This document shows, in pieces, positions 33,699 to 42,415 of a DNA stretch of 59,634 nucleotides. This stretch comes from JBPYFK01 sp051984675 (lineage in GTDB: Bacteria > Actinomycetota > Actinomycetes > Mycobacteriales > Pseudonocardiaceae). Every line of letters begins with the position of its first letter. Position 1 is the stretch's first letter. The notes beneath the pieces were generated by a model that was not told the origin of the DNA, did not search any database, and saw only the letters and a list, made by a program, of their open reading frames with translations. The stretch lies in contig JBPYFK010000117.1 in assembly GCA_051984675.1 (NCBI GenBank), positions 1 through 59,634 of the forward strand. The letters run 5' to 3'. Position numbers and translations under genes: made by a program.

Positions 33699-34280
33699 GT
33701 GAGCACCCCCATGACCGATGCCAGCGGTACGGCTGCCGCGGCTGGGCCGTCGCTGCCGTTGGTGCGCTCGCCCTGGCAGGCCCGCGTCGTCGATCCCGAC
33801 GGGGACGACCTGCAGGTCGTCTACGCCTGGATGCACGCTCCGCACGTGGCCGCGTTCTGGCACCAGGCGTGGACCGCGCAACGCTGGGCACGCGAGATCA
33901 CGGCCCTGCGGGACGGCGGTCGGCTTCCGTGTGTGGTCCTCCACGACTCCGAACCCGTCGCATACCTGGAGGCGCGCTGGGCGCGTTCCGAACGGATGGC
34001 CAAGGTCACCGAGGTCCACGAACACGACCTCGCGATCCGGCTGGCGATCGGGGACATCAGTCGCACCGGGCAGGGACTGGGTCGCCGGGTGATCGAGGCC
34101 GTCACGCGGGGCCTGTTCGAGGCCGAGCCCGGCTGCCAGCGCATTCTCGCCGACCCGGCGGTGGCCAACGAGCCGGCCGTCCGGTCGTTCACCGCCGCCG
34201 GGTTCACCACGATCGGCGAACTCGTCGAGCCGGGGCGCACCGAGGTGCTCATGGCCGCCGAGCGCGCCCGCCTCACCTGA
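33699..34280 (+). CDS. GNAT acetyltransferase, siderophore-type (IucB/MbtK-like)
   Basis: A 193-residue acyltransferase resembling the family that acylates N-hydroxylysine or lysine in siderophore synthesis. Visible: VVYAWMHAPHVAAFWHQAWT (the HxPxVxxFWxQ pattern), YLEARWARSERMAK, DLAIRLAIGDISRTGQGLGR with the acetyl-CoA loop, and AVRSFTAAGFTTIGE. GTG 33699 follows GGAG by seven bases. No other siderophore gene is nearby, so another substrate is possible. Its last codons enter a 19-bp tandem repeat. Confidence 0.85.
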   Translation: MSTPMTDASGTAAAAGPSLPLVRSPWQARVVDPDGDDLQVVYAWMHAPHVAAFWHQAWTAQRWAREITALRDGGRLPCVVLHDSEPVAYLEARWARSERMAKVTEVHEHDLAIRLAIGDISRTGQGLGRRVIEAVTRGLFEAEPGCQRILADPAVANEPAVRSFTAAGFTTIGELVEPGRTEVLMAAERARLT

Positions 34281-34340
34281 CTGGTCCCGCCTCACCTGAC
34301 TGGTCCCGCCTCACGTGACTGGTCCCGTCTCACGCGACTG
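34270..34340. repeat. 19-bp tandem repeat across two convergent gene ends
   Basis: Units at 34270-34288, 34289-34307 and 34308-34326, plus a partial at 34327-34340, each close to CCTCACCTGACTGGTCCCG. The first unit holds the GNAT stop codon; the last partial holds the stop codon of the convergent dehydrogenase. The first two units are identical. Confidence 0.9.
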
Positions 34341-35295
34341 GCGTGGACGGCCCGGAGCCGTCCAGCACGCCGGCCGCGTTGCGGGCGGCCAGCAGCGCCA
34401 TCTCGGTTCTGGTCTCCACCGTGGCCGAGCCCAGGTGCGGGATGAGCACGACGTTGTCCAGATCAAGCAGTTCGGGCTCTACCTGCGGTTCGCGCTCGAA
34501 GACGTCCAGCGCCGCTCCCGCCAGCCTCCCGGCGAGCAATGCCTTGGCCAGCGCCGACTCGTCGACCACCGGGCCCCGGCTGGTGTTGACCAGCACCGCG
34601 GACGGCTTCATGCGGGCCAGCGCGTCCTCGCCGATCAGGTGCCGGGTCTGCGGGGTGAGTGGGCAGTGCAACGACACCACATCCGACTCCGCGAGCAGCT
34701 CCTCCAGCGGCAGGTAGCGCGCGTCCAACTCGCGCTCGGTCTCGCTGGGGGCGCGGCGGCGCCCGGTGTAGGCGATGCGCATGCCGAACGCGCGGGCGCG
34801 CCGGGCGACGGCGGCCCCGATGCCGCCGAGGCCCACGATGCCGAGCGTCTTGCCCTGCAGGCCCGAGCCGAGCATGAACGCGAGGTCGAACGACCACGGC
34901 TGCCCGGAGCGGATCAGCCGCTCGCCCTCCCCGAGCCGGCGGGTGACCATCAGCAGCAGCCCCATGGTCAGGTCGGCGGTGGCGTCGACGAGCACGCCTG
35001 GCGTATTGGTGACCACGACGCCGTGCTCGGTCACAGCGTCGACATCGATGTTGTCGTAGCCGACCCCCACGTTCGCCACGACCCGCAGCTGCGGCCCGGC
35101 CGCTTCGACCAGTGTGCCGTCGATCTTGTCCTGCACGGTGCACACGACCGCGTGTGCACCGCGTACCGCGTCGAGCAGCTCAGCCTGCGATAACGGGCGA
35201 TCCTGACGGTAGACCCGGACGTCTCCAGCGGCGCGCAGCACTTCCTCGGCCTGGTGCGGGATCTTCCGGGTCACGACGATGCGGTTGTCGCTCAA
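34330..35295 (-). CDS. D-2-hydroxyacid dehydrogenase (glyoxylate/hydroxypyruvate reductase-like)
   Basis: A NAD(P)H-dependent enzyme reducing glyoxylate, hydroxypyruvate or similar 2-oxoacids. The 321-residue protein has the dinucleotide motif GLGGIG (155-160) and the catalytic triad Arg240 in NTSRGPVVDE, Glu269 in FEREP and His287 in IPHLGSA. The start is TTG 35295, eight bases after GGAGG, giving the common N-terminus MSDNRIVVTR; no ATG or GTG fits as well. It follows rarA by 17 bp. Exact substrate cannot be named. Confidence 0.92.
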   Translation of the reverse strand: MSDNRIVVTRKIPHQAEEVLRAAGDVRVYRQDRPLSQAELLDAVRGAHAVVCTVQDKIDGTLVEAAGPQLRVVANVGVGYDNIDVDAVTEHGVVVTNTPGVLVDATADLTMGLLLMVTRRLGEGERLIRSGQPWSFDLAFMLGSGLQGKTLGIVGLGGIGAAVARRARAFGMRIAYTGRRRAPSETERELDARYLPLEELLAESDVVSLHCPLTPQTRHLIGEDALARMKPSAVLVNTSRGPVVDESALAKALLAGRLAGAALDVFEREPQVEPELLDLDNVVLIPHLGSATVETRTEMALLAARNAAGVLDGSGPSTPVA

Positions 35296-35312
35296 CAGGT
35301 CAACCTCCGGGA

Positions 35313-36674
35313 TCAACTCGGCTCTGAGCCGTCGCCGCGCACGATGCCGCGCAGCTTCGGCAGGCGTTCCCCGAGCACGCGCTCGGCTCCACGCGCGGTC
35401 GGCTGGTAGTAGTCGACGCCCACCAGCTCGTCCGGCGGATACTGCTGTGCCAGCACGCCTTCGGCCTTGCTGTGTGGGTAGCGGTATCCCTGCGCGTGGC
35501 CGAGCCGGGTCGCTCCGCTGTAGTGACCGTCGCGCAGATGGGCCGGAACGGCGCCCGCCTTGCCGGCACGCACATCCCCCAGCGCCGCGTCGATCGCGCT
35601 GATCACGGCGTTGGACTTCGGCGCGGTGGCCAGGTGCACGGTGGCCTGCGCCAGCGCCAGCCGTCCCTCGGGCATCCCGATGAACTGCACCGCTTGCGCG
35701 GCCGAAACGGCCGTCTGCAGTGCGGTCGGGTCGGCCATACCGATGTCCTCGCTGGCGTGCACGACGAGCCGCCGTGCGATGAACCGGGGGTCTTCGCCGG
35801 CTTCCACCATGCGCGCCAGGTAGTGCAACGCAGCGTCCACATCGGACCCGCGGATCGACTTGATGAACGCGCTGATGACGTCGTAGTGCTGGTCGCCGTC
35901 CCGGTCGTAACGCACCGCCGCCTTGTCCACTGTGGACTCCACGGTGGCGAGGTCGATCGCGTGGGTTTCGGTGGAACCGGCCGCCTCGGCAGCGGCCTCC
36001 AGAACGGTCAGCGCGCGGCGCGCGTCCCCACCGGCGAGGGCCACGAGGTGATCTTCAGCGTCGGAGTCCACGCGGAACGCGCCACCCAAACCCCGCTCGT
36101 CGCCGACCGCGCGGCGCACCAGCTCCCGCACGTCGTCGTCACCCAGACTGCGCAACTCCAGGACCAGTGAGCGCGACAGCAGCGGCGCGACCACGGAGAA
36201 GAACGGGTTCTCCGTCGTGGCCGCGACCAGCAGGACCGTGCGGTCCTCCACCGCTCCCAGCAGCGCGTCCTGCTGGGTCTTGGAGAAGCGGTGCACCTCG
36301 TCGATGAACAGCACGGTCGCCTCGCCGGAACGCCCGAGCCGCCGCCGCGCCTCGTCGATCACGCCGCGGACTTCCTTGACCCCGGACGACAGCGCCGACA
36401 GGGCGACGAACCGGCGCCCGGTCGCGTGCGACACCAGGCTCGCCAAGGTCGTCTTGCCGGTGCCCGGCGGGCCGTAGAGCAACACCGAGGCCGGCGCCGC
36501 GCCTTCCACCAGCCGCCGCAGGGGCGCGCCCGGCCCGAGCAGGTGGTCCTGGCCGACCACTTCGTCCAACGACCGGGGCCGCATCCGCACCGCCAGCGGC
36601 GCGTTCTCCGCGAGCTGCTCGCCGGCGCGCTGTTCGATCTCCACTCCGAACAGCCCCTCGTCGATGTCGGTCAC
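35313..36674 (-). CDS. rarA: Replication-associated recombination ATPase RarA (MgsA)
   Basis: RarA acts at stalled forks with SSB and the clamp. The 453-residue protein has Walker A GPPGTGKT (68-75), Walker B FIDE (123-126), the sensor stretch LLVAATTENPFFSV, and the RarA C-terminal tetramerisation part: HYLARMVEAGEDPRFIARRL, VHASEDIGMADP, and GVDYYQPT near the end. GTG 36674 gives the family N-terminus; there is no clear ribosome-binding site, so leaderless translation is possible. Confidence 0.95.
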   Translation of the reverse strand: MTDIDEGLFGVEIEQRAGEQLAENAPLAVRMRPRSLDEVVGQDHLLGPGAPLRRLVEGAAPASVLLYGPPGTGKTTLASLVSHATGRRFVALSALSSGVKEVRGVIDEARRRLGRSGEATVLFIDEVHRFSKTQQDALLGAVEDRTVLLVAATTENPFFSVVAPLLSRSLVLELRSLGDDDVRELVRRAVGDERGLGGAFRVDSDAEDHLVALAGGDARRALTVLEAAAEAAGSTETHAIDLATVESTVDKAAVRYDRDGDQHYDVISAFIKSIRGSDVDAALHYLARMVEAGEDPRFIARRLVVHASEDIGMADPTALQTAVSAAQAVQFIGMPEGRLALAQATVHLATAPKSNAVISAIDAALGDVRAGKAGAVPAHLRDGHYSGATRLGHAQGYRYPHSKAEGVLAQQYPPDELVGVDYYQPTARGAERVLGERLPKLRGIVRGDGSEPS

Positions 36675-36708
36675 GCGGCCGACGCTACCCGGGGGTGCTG
36701 ACAGGAGG

Positions 36709-37692
36709 TTATGCCGGTTGCTGAAGGTCGGCTTCGGCTTCCTCGGAGATCCCGAACGGCTCGCGTGCCGGGTCGCGGCGCTGCCACCTGGCCTTCGCAC
36801 GCTCGGCCAGGTCACGCATCAGAATCCCCGTGGAGTACGGCACGAGGTCACGGCCACGCTGCCACAGCCACGGAATCCCCCTGCCGATCAGCCACATCGC
36901 GTGGTCCCAGTTGCTGTGCCGGGCGGCGTCGCGCGCGTCCAGCGGAACCGGGTGGGGGACGTGGAACCCCGCCCGTGAGATCAGGTCCGCGAACCCGGAC
37001 GCGAGCATCCGGTGCCCGAGCTCGGACGGATGCAGGCGGTCCACGCTCCACGCCCTCCGGTCGTACACCCCGGGCAGGTGCCCGAGGTCAAGCACGCCTG
37101 TGCCGTGCTTGACGGCCGCCGCACCGATCACGTCGTTGAGCTGGTTCACCCTCGCGACCAGGAACCTGCGAAGTGCGCCGGGCAGCCGGAAGACCTGGGC
37201 GTGGTCGTGGAAGCGCACCGTGAGCACCAGGGCTCCCGACGCGACCAACGCTCCGAACACGGAGTCGAGGTCGGCGTACATCCGGGCCGGGTCGAAATCG
37301 GCGCGCATGGTGTCGTTCATGCCGGCCACCAGCACCACGGCGTCAGCGGCCAGCGCGACCGCCGGCGCGAGCTGGCGCTGGCGCACGTCGTGCACGCGGG
37401 CGCCAGAGGACGACAGGTTCGCCAGCCGGACCTCGCCGGGTCCGCCGAGTGCTTCCGCGAGCAACGGCCCGAACCCTCGCCATCCCCCGCCGGGGCGCGG
37501 GTCGCCTATCCCGACCGTCGTGGAATCACCCAGCGCGACCAGATCGCGCACCCTGCGTTGCCCGGAACCTGTCGCCTGGCCGGTCGCTGGCAACCGCCGC
37601 CCACGCTGGAACGACTGCGCACCCTGGACCGCCTGCCTACCCGGGAACGACTGATCAGTCTCTGCCGACTCCACTGTCACGGCGACCACCAT
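36709..37692 (-). CDS. SGNH/GDSL-family hydrolase
   Basis: A serine esterase/lipase-type protein of about 327 residues. Block I GDST with the nucleophile Ser (about 55-58), GMND (about 124-127) for the oxyanion hole, and DRLHPSELGH carrying the catalytic Asp and His. There is no signal peptide; the C-terminal 90 residues (WLIGRGIPWLWQRGRDLVPY) are an extension seen in actinomycete relatives. The start is unclear: ATG 37692 chosen, but similarity begins only at residue 48 (RDLVALGDST), where GTG 37551 is possible. Located between rarA and the kinase-like gene. Confidence 0.87.
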   Translation of the reverse strand: MVVAVTVESAETDQSFPGRQAVQGAQSFQRGRRLPATGQATGSGQRRVRDLVALGDSTTVGIGDPRPGGGWRGFGPLLAEALGGPGEVRLANLSSSGARVHDVRQRQLAPAVALAADAVVLVAGMNDTMRADFDPARMYADLDSVFGALVASGALVLTVRFHDHAQVFRLPGALRRFLVARVNQLNDVIGAAAVKHGTGVLDLGHLPGVYDRRAWSVDRLHPSELGHRMLASGFADLISRAGFHVPHPVPLDARDAARHSNWDHAMWLIGRGIPWLWQRGRDLVPYSTGILMRDLAERAKARWQRRDPAREPFGISEEAEADLQQPA

Positions 37693-37772
37693 CACCTACG
37701 CCGGCTCTATCCCGGTGATCGTGACGTGACAGCCTGCCGACGCGTTCCCCAACGATCGGTGTTAACCAGCGA

Positions 37773-38981
37773 TCATGACCTGAACGCGGGGTAGCAGCGA
37801 AGTTCGGCGGCGTCCGATCCGTGGCGCGCGATCAGCGCGTCCGCGACGCGGGTGGCGTGGTCGGCGATCGCTTCCCGACCCGCGGCTTCGGCCTCGGCTC
37901 CGAGCCGGCTCCACCGGTCGACCAGCGCGGTGCTGCGGCGCGGCGAGGGCATGTGCGCGTCGACCGGCGTGTCCGGCTGCCCGGGGCGGGGAAGGAACCA
38001 CCAGGTAGACAACCACACCCACAGCAGCTTCGCGTCGAACAGGCGGGGCATGAGCACGTCGTCGTCATCCAGCTCCGGCCACGCGCCGCACACCTCGGAG
38101 CGCCAGGTGGACAGCATCGCTTCGGAGATCCCGGCCGGGATCGAGTAGCTGCACCACGAGGACGGGAAGGGCACCTGCAGGAACGCGGCGTCCATCGCCA
38201 CGTCCCGCATGCAGCCCCATTCGAAGTCCAGGAAACGGACACCGTTGCCGGTCACCAGGCTGTTGTCCGGGCAGATGTCCGACGGGCTGAACGAGCGGTA
38301 CCTGCTGGACGCCAGCAGCGCCGCCGCATCGTGCGCGGCGCTGACGACCTCCTCCGGCGTCGTCACATCGAGTACGTGTTCCAGCAGCTCGGGGACGTCG
38401 GGCACGGCGCGCTTGGCGTCCTCGCCGATCGGGTCGACCCAGGACTTCGCGCCGAGCCGCCGCATCAACGCGTCGAAGTCCGGCTCCCGGCCAGCCATGG
38501 TCTTGTGCACACGGCCGAGCGCGCGAGCCCAGGACAGCAGGGCCTGCTCTGCCGCCCTGCTGTCCTCGCCGAAGAGCACGTCGGCGAGCGTGAAGCCGCG
38601 GCCGAGGTCCTCCAGCACGAGCAACCGCTCGTCCGCGCTCTGCGCGATCAGTTCCGGCCCCAGCCGGTCTTCCGGGGTCAGCGCGGTGACCAGCTGTAAG
38701 CTGGCGGCCTCGTGCGCGAACGGGTCCGACGACTCGGTGCCGGGCCGTGTTCCGTAATGTTTCAACACCAGGGTGCGGGGCATGTCGAACGGCGTTTCCG
38801 CCACCCGTACGCGGAGCACGACGGAACGGTCACTGCCCCCGAGGTCTTCGGGGTCGGCGAGGCGGACGCAGGCTCCCACCCGTTTCGCGAGCACACTCTC
38901 AGCAGTGCTGACGGTGTCGGTCGCCTCGGTACCGGCCGGAACACGGACCTCCGGGGGACCGGCGGTGATCTCCACGCTCAT
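37773..38981 (-). CDS. Aminoglycoside-phosphotransferase-fold kinase, substrate unknown
   Basis: A 402-residue protein of the APH/choline-kinase fold. The ATP-site Lys is probably Lys74 in TLVLKHYG; the catalytic loop is DICPDN (Asp235, Asn240) and the metal Asp is in FLDFEWG (Asp252). The usual HGD of the loop is replaced by PSD, so the family His is absent. The C-terminal part is Trp-rich (LLWVWLSTWWFLP). ATG 38981 has GGAG three bases upstream. It may phosphorylate a small metabolite; drug resistance should not be assumed. Confidence 0.8.
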   Translation of the reverse strand: MSVEITAGPPEVRVPAGTEATDTVSTAESVLAKRVGACVRLADPEDLGGSDRSVVLRVRVAETPFDMPRTLVLKHYGTRPGTESSDPFAHEAASLQLVTALTPEDRLGPELIAQSADERLLVLEDLGRGFTLADVLFGEDSRAAEQALLSWARALGRVHKTMAGREPDFDALMRRLGAKSWVDPIGEDAKRAVPDVPELLEHVLDVTTPEEVVSAAHDAAALLASSRYRSFSPSDICPDNSLVTGNGVRFLDFEWGCMRDVAMDAAFLQVPFPSSWCSYSIPAGISEAMLSTWRSEVCGAWPELDDDDVLMPRLFDAKLLWVWLSTWWFLPRPGQPDTPVDAHMPSPRRSTALVDRWSRLGAEAEAAGREAIADHATRVADALIARHGSDAAELRCYPAFRS

Positions 38982-39319
38982 CGTCTCCAGACCATACTCG
39001 CACTGTGCCGGCCAAGGACGGATGTACCGGTCAAGTCGCCACATCCCGTGACGGCCCGGTCACTGCCGGCGGTCGCGTGTGTTCGCGGTCACTTCCACCA
39101 TGACGGCCTCCCACGACTGCCGCGTTGCATCAGTCGAACGATCCGGTGATACCCGGTGAAAATCGTCGACACGCCCGGTCCGATCCGCATTCAGCCGGTC
39201 GAATGCCACCTCGACGGAATCGGCCAGGACCCCGTGACCAGCGGCAACATCATCCGCGGGAACAGCACACCCACCACGGCCGGTGAATGACACCGCGCTC
39301 ATCGCGCTGGTACGCAGCG
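38982..39319. other. Intergenic region between the kinase-like gene and aspS
   Basis: 338 bp in which I find no credible gene; open frames crossing it lack family resemblance and ribosome-binding sites. It should hold the kinase promoter and the aspS transcript end, but I see no clear hairpin. Confidence 0.5.
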
Positions 39320-41134
39320 TTAACCCTGCTTCTCGACGAGATCGCTTCGCTCGACCGAGAGACTCCCGTGCGGCTTCCCGGTCGGTTTGGCGTCGACGCC
39401 CGCCTCCTTGCGTTGCTCTACCGTGATCGGTGCGGGAGCGCCGGTCAGCGGGTCGAGCCCGCCGCCGCTCTTCGGGAAGGCGATGACGTCGCGCAACGAC
39501 TCCGCGCCGGTCAGCAGCATGCAGATCCGGTCCCAGCCGAACGCGATGCCGCCGTGCGGCGGCGGACCGTACTTGAACGCCTCCAGCAGGAAGCCGAACT
39601 TGTCCTGGGCCTCCTCGTCGGAGATCCCGAGCAGGTTGAACACCCGTTGCTGCACGTCGCTGCGGTGAATACGGATCGAGCCGCCGCCGATCTCGTGCCC
39701 GTTGCAGACCACGTCGTAGGCCCAGGCCAGCGCGTTCTCCGGGTCCTGGTCGAAGCTGTCGATCCACTCGGCGGCCGGCGAGGTGAACGGGTGGTGCACG
39801 GCGGTCCACCGGCCGCTGCCCACCGCGACGTCCTCGCTCTCGGCCGTCGACTCGAACAGGGGTGCGTCCACGACCCACAGGAACGACCACGCGTCGTGGT
39901 CGATCAGGCCGCAGACGTCGCCGATCTCCAGACGCGCGGCGCCGAGCAGCGCCCGCGCCGGGTTGCGCTCGCCGGCGGCGAAGAAGACGCAGTCACCGGG
40001 CTCGGCACCGGCGGCTTTGGCCAGCCCTTCCCGCTCGGACTCCGAAAGGTTCTTGGCGACCGGCCCGGACAACGTGCCGTCCTGACCCACCAGGACGTAG
40101 GCCAGTCCCTTGTGCCCGCGCTGCTTGGCCCACTCCTGCCAGGCGTCGAGCTGCCGGCGCGGCTGGTCCGCTCCGCCGGGCATGACGACCGCTCCGACGT
40201 AGGGCGCCTGGAACACCCGGAACGGCGTGTCCCGGAAGTAGTCGGTGAGTTCCGTCAGCTCCACACCGAAGCGCAGGTCCGGCTTGTCCGTGCCGTAGCG
40301 GGCCATCGCGTCGGCGTAGGTCATGCGCGTGAACGGGCGCGGGATCTCGTGGTCGGCGAGCTGCTTCCACAGCGCGCCGAGGATCGCCTCGCCGAGTTCG
40401 ATCACGTCGTCCTGCTCGACGAAGCTCATCTCGATGTCGAGCTGGGTGAACTCGGGTTGCCGGTCAGCGCGGAAGTCCTCGTCGCGGTAGCAGCGCGCGA
40501 TCTGGAAGTAACGCTCCACCCCGCCGACCATGAGCAGCTGCTTGAACAGCTGCGGCGACTGCGGCAGCGCGTACCAGTTGCCCGGCTGCAGCCGGGCGGG
40601 GATCAGGAAGTCCCGCGCGCCTTCCGGCGTCGAGCGGGTCATGGTCGGTGTCTCGACCTCGACGAACTCGCGGTCGAACAGCACCTGCCGGGCGATCCGG
40701 TTGGCCTCGCTGCGCAGGCGGATGGCCTGGGCCTGCCCGCCGCGCCGGAGGTCGAGATAGCGGTGCCGGAGCCGGACCTCCTCCCCGACCTCCAGGTGCT
40801 CGTCCAGCGGGAACGGCAGCGGCGCCGCCTCGGACAGCACGTCGAGCTCGGTCGCGGTCACCTCGATGTAGCCGGTGCCGATTTCCGGGTTCTCGTTGCC
40901 CTCGGGGCGGCGAACGACGGTCCCCACGACCCGAACGCAGAACTCCGCACGCAGCCGGTGGGCGCGCTCGGCCATCTCGCCCTCACGGAAGACGACCTGC
41001 GCGACACCCGACGCGTCCCGGAGATCGATGAAGATCACCCCACCGTGATCGCGACGGCGCGCCACCCACCCGGTCAGGGTGACGGTCTGCCCGGCGTGCT
41101 CGGCTCGGAGCGATCCGGCCTGGTGCGTGCGCAT
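39320..41134 (-). CDS. aspS: Aspartyl-tRNA synthetase (bacterial type)
   Basis: AspS charges tRNA-Asp. The 604-residue protein has the anticodon OB domain (VTLTGWVARRRDHGGVIFID), class II motif 2 (FQIARCYRDEDFRADRQPEF), the bacterial GAD insertion in the middle, and motif 3 (GGIAFGWDRICMLLTG). ATG 41134 starts MRTHQAGSLR, as in relatives; AGGAG is 14 bases upstream, rather far, and GTG 41137 is also possible. Length is normal for bacterial AspRS. Confidence 0.96.
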   Translation of the reverse strand: MRTHQAGSLRAEHAGQTVTLTGWVARRRDHGGVIFIDLRDASGVAQVVFREGEMAERAHRLRAEFCVRVVGTVVRRPEGNENPEIGTGYIEVTATELDVLSEAAPLPFPLDEHLEVGEEVRLRHRYLDLRRGGQAQAIRLRSEANRIARQVLFDREFVEVETPTMTRSTPEGARDFLIPARLQPGNWYALPQSPQLFKQLLMVGGVERYFQIARCYRDEDFRADRQPEFTQLDIEMSFVEQDDVIELGEAILGALWKQLADHEIPRPFTRMTYADAMARYGTDKPDLRFGVELTELTDYFRDTPFRVFQAPYVGAVVMPGGADQPRRQLDAWQEWAKQRGHKGLAYVLVGQDGTLSGPVAKNLSESEREGLAKAAGAEPGDCVFFAAGERNPARALLGAARLEIGDVCGLIDHDAWSFLWVVDAPLFESTAESEDVAVGSGRWTAVHHPFTSPAAEWIDSFDQDPENALAWAYDVVCNGHEIGGGSIRIHRSDVQQRVFNLLGISDEEAQDKFGFLLEAFKYGPPPHGGIAFGWDRICMLLTGAESLRDVIAFPKSGGGLDPLTGAPAPITVEQRKEAGVDAKPTGKPHGSLSVERSDLVEKQG

Positions 41135-41270
41135 CACGGGTACTGAATCTCCTCTGCGAACGTGATCGGATGGTCGTGCTGTTCGGAGGACTCCCAGGCT
41201 AGCCAACCGACCATGCACCGACGCCACCAGGTTTCCCGTTTCCGTGCTCGGGACTACCCGGCGGACGGCG

Positions 41271-42347
41271 TCACAGCAGGCTCAGTTGCCGGGGTAGCTG
41301 TGGGACCGTCTCTGAAGTCTCAGCTTCGACATCTCGGACGTTCCTCGCCGTGCGTTGGCCCAGGCCGTGACGTCTCTTGGCCTCCTCGACGCGCGCCAGC
41401 ACGTCGCGCTGGTACGACCGGGGCGCGTAGGACCGCTCGCCGTACAACCGCCCGTACAACGGCACCAGATGCGGGTGTTCCCGCTGCAACCAGGCCCGGT
41501 ACCACTCGCGCGCGCCCGGGCGAAGGTGCAGCACGATCGGGGTCAGGTTCGAAGCGCCCGCCGCGCTGATCGCGGCCACCGTCTCGTCGATCTGCTCCGG
41601 CGCGTCACTGAGCCCCGGCAGGATCGGCGCCATCAGCACCGAACAGCCGATGCCCGCCTCCGCGAACCTTCGCACCACCTCCAGCCGCCGGCGCGGTGCC
41701 GGCGTCCCGGGCTCCACGGTCCGCCACAGCCACTCGTCCACCGATCCGACCGAGACCGCGATCGACACGTCGGCGCGCTCGGCCGCCTCGACGATCAGGT
41801 CCAGGTCGCGCAGGATCAGCGTGCCCTTGGTCAGGATCGAGAACGGGTTCGCATGATCGCGAAGGGCCGCGAGAATCTCCCGCATCAGCCGATAGCGCCC
41901 TTCGGCACGCTGGTACGGATCGGTGTTGGTGCCCATGGCGATCGGCTCGCCGGTCCACTTCGGACTCGACAGCTCGCGCCGCAGCAACTCACCGGCGTTG
42001 GTCTTCACAACGATCTTGCTGTCGAAGTCATGGCCGGTGTCGAGGTTGAGGTACTCGTGCGTTCGCCGCGCGAAGCAGTACACGCAGGCGTGCGAGCAGC
42101 CCCGGTACGGGTTGATGGTCCAGCGGAACGGGACCTGCGACTCCCCCGGCACCCGGTTGATGATCGACTTCGCCTGGATCTCGATCGCGAGCGCGTCCTC
42201 GATCCCGGCCTCGACCGGGCCCGGACCCGGCTGCGCCAGCCCGGCCCGCCCCGTCCCGCGAGCGCTCTGCTCCGCGACCGCCAGGTCGAGGGGCAGAACT
42301 CCCTCGACCATGGCGTCGCCGCTGACCCGCTGCCGTTCCCATCGCAC
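41271..42347 (-). CDS. Radical SAM protein (Rv2578c/SplB-like family)
   Basis: A 358-residue radical SAM protein with the 4Fe-4S motif CSHACVYC (Cys84, Cys88, Cys91), preceded by TINPYRGC, and containing GTNTDPYQRAEGRYRLMREI. This family (Rv2578c type) is widespread in actinobacteria and of unknown reaction; it is loosely related to spore photoproduct lyase-like enzymes. GTG 42347 gives MRWERQRV, the usual start. A LexA-like box lies nine bases upstream, in line with a DNA-damage role. It follows ohr in the same direction. Confidence 0.9.
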   Translation of the reverse strand: MRWERQRVSGDAMVEGVLPLDLAVAEQSARGTGRAGLAQPGPGPVEAGIEDALAIEIQAKSIINRVPGESQVPFRWTINPYRGCSHACVYCFARRTHEYLNLDTGHDFDSKIVVKTNAGELLRRELSSPKWTGEPIAMGTNTDPYQRAEGRYRLMREILAALRDHANPFSILTKGTLILRDLDLIVEAAERADVSIAVSVGSVDEWLWRTVEPGTPAPRRRLEVVRRFAEAGIGCSVLMAPILPGLSDAPEQIDETVAAISAAGASNLTPIVLHLRPGAREWYRAWLQREHPHLVPLYGRLYGERSYAPRSYQRDVLARVEEAKRRHGLGQRTARNVRDVEAETSETVPQLPRQLSLL

Positions 42348-42355
42348 GGGTCCAT

Positions 42356-42371
42356 TCGAACATTTATTCGG
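42356..42371. promoter_or_regulatory. Probable LexA (SOS) box of the radical SAM gene
   Basis: TCGAAC-ATTT-ATTCGG matches 10 of 12 positions of the actinobacterial SOS consensus TCGAAC-N4-GTTCGA. It ends nine bases before the GTG start at 42347. Confidence 0.65.
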
Positions 42372-42415
42372 TGAAGCTGTCCAGCAGGGCTCCCCTATCG
42401 AGGGACAGGCGACCT

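Noticed and set aside
34270..34340. CRISPR array
   Set aside because: Units are directly abutting 19-bp copies with no spacers and no cas genes; this is a plain tandem repeat.
37773..38981. Aminoglycoside resistance gene
   Set aside because: Only the general fold is shared; the catalytic-loop His is missing and the length and C-terminus differ from known resistance enzymes.
39060..39890. A minus-strand frame overlapping the aspS 3' end and the intergenic region
   Set aside because: Out of frame with aspS, Arg/Gly-rich, with no recognisable motif; most of it is an aspS shadow.
42351..42371. tRNA T-loop (TTCGAAC-like sequence)
   Set aside because: No cloverleaf could be formed around it; the LexA-box reading fits better. 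No tRNA was found anywhere in the window.
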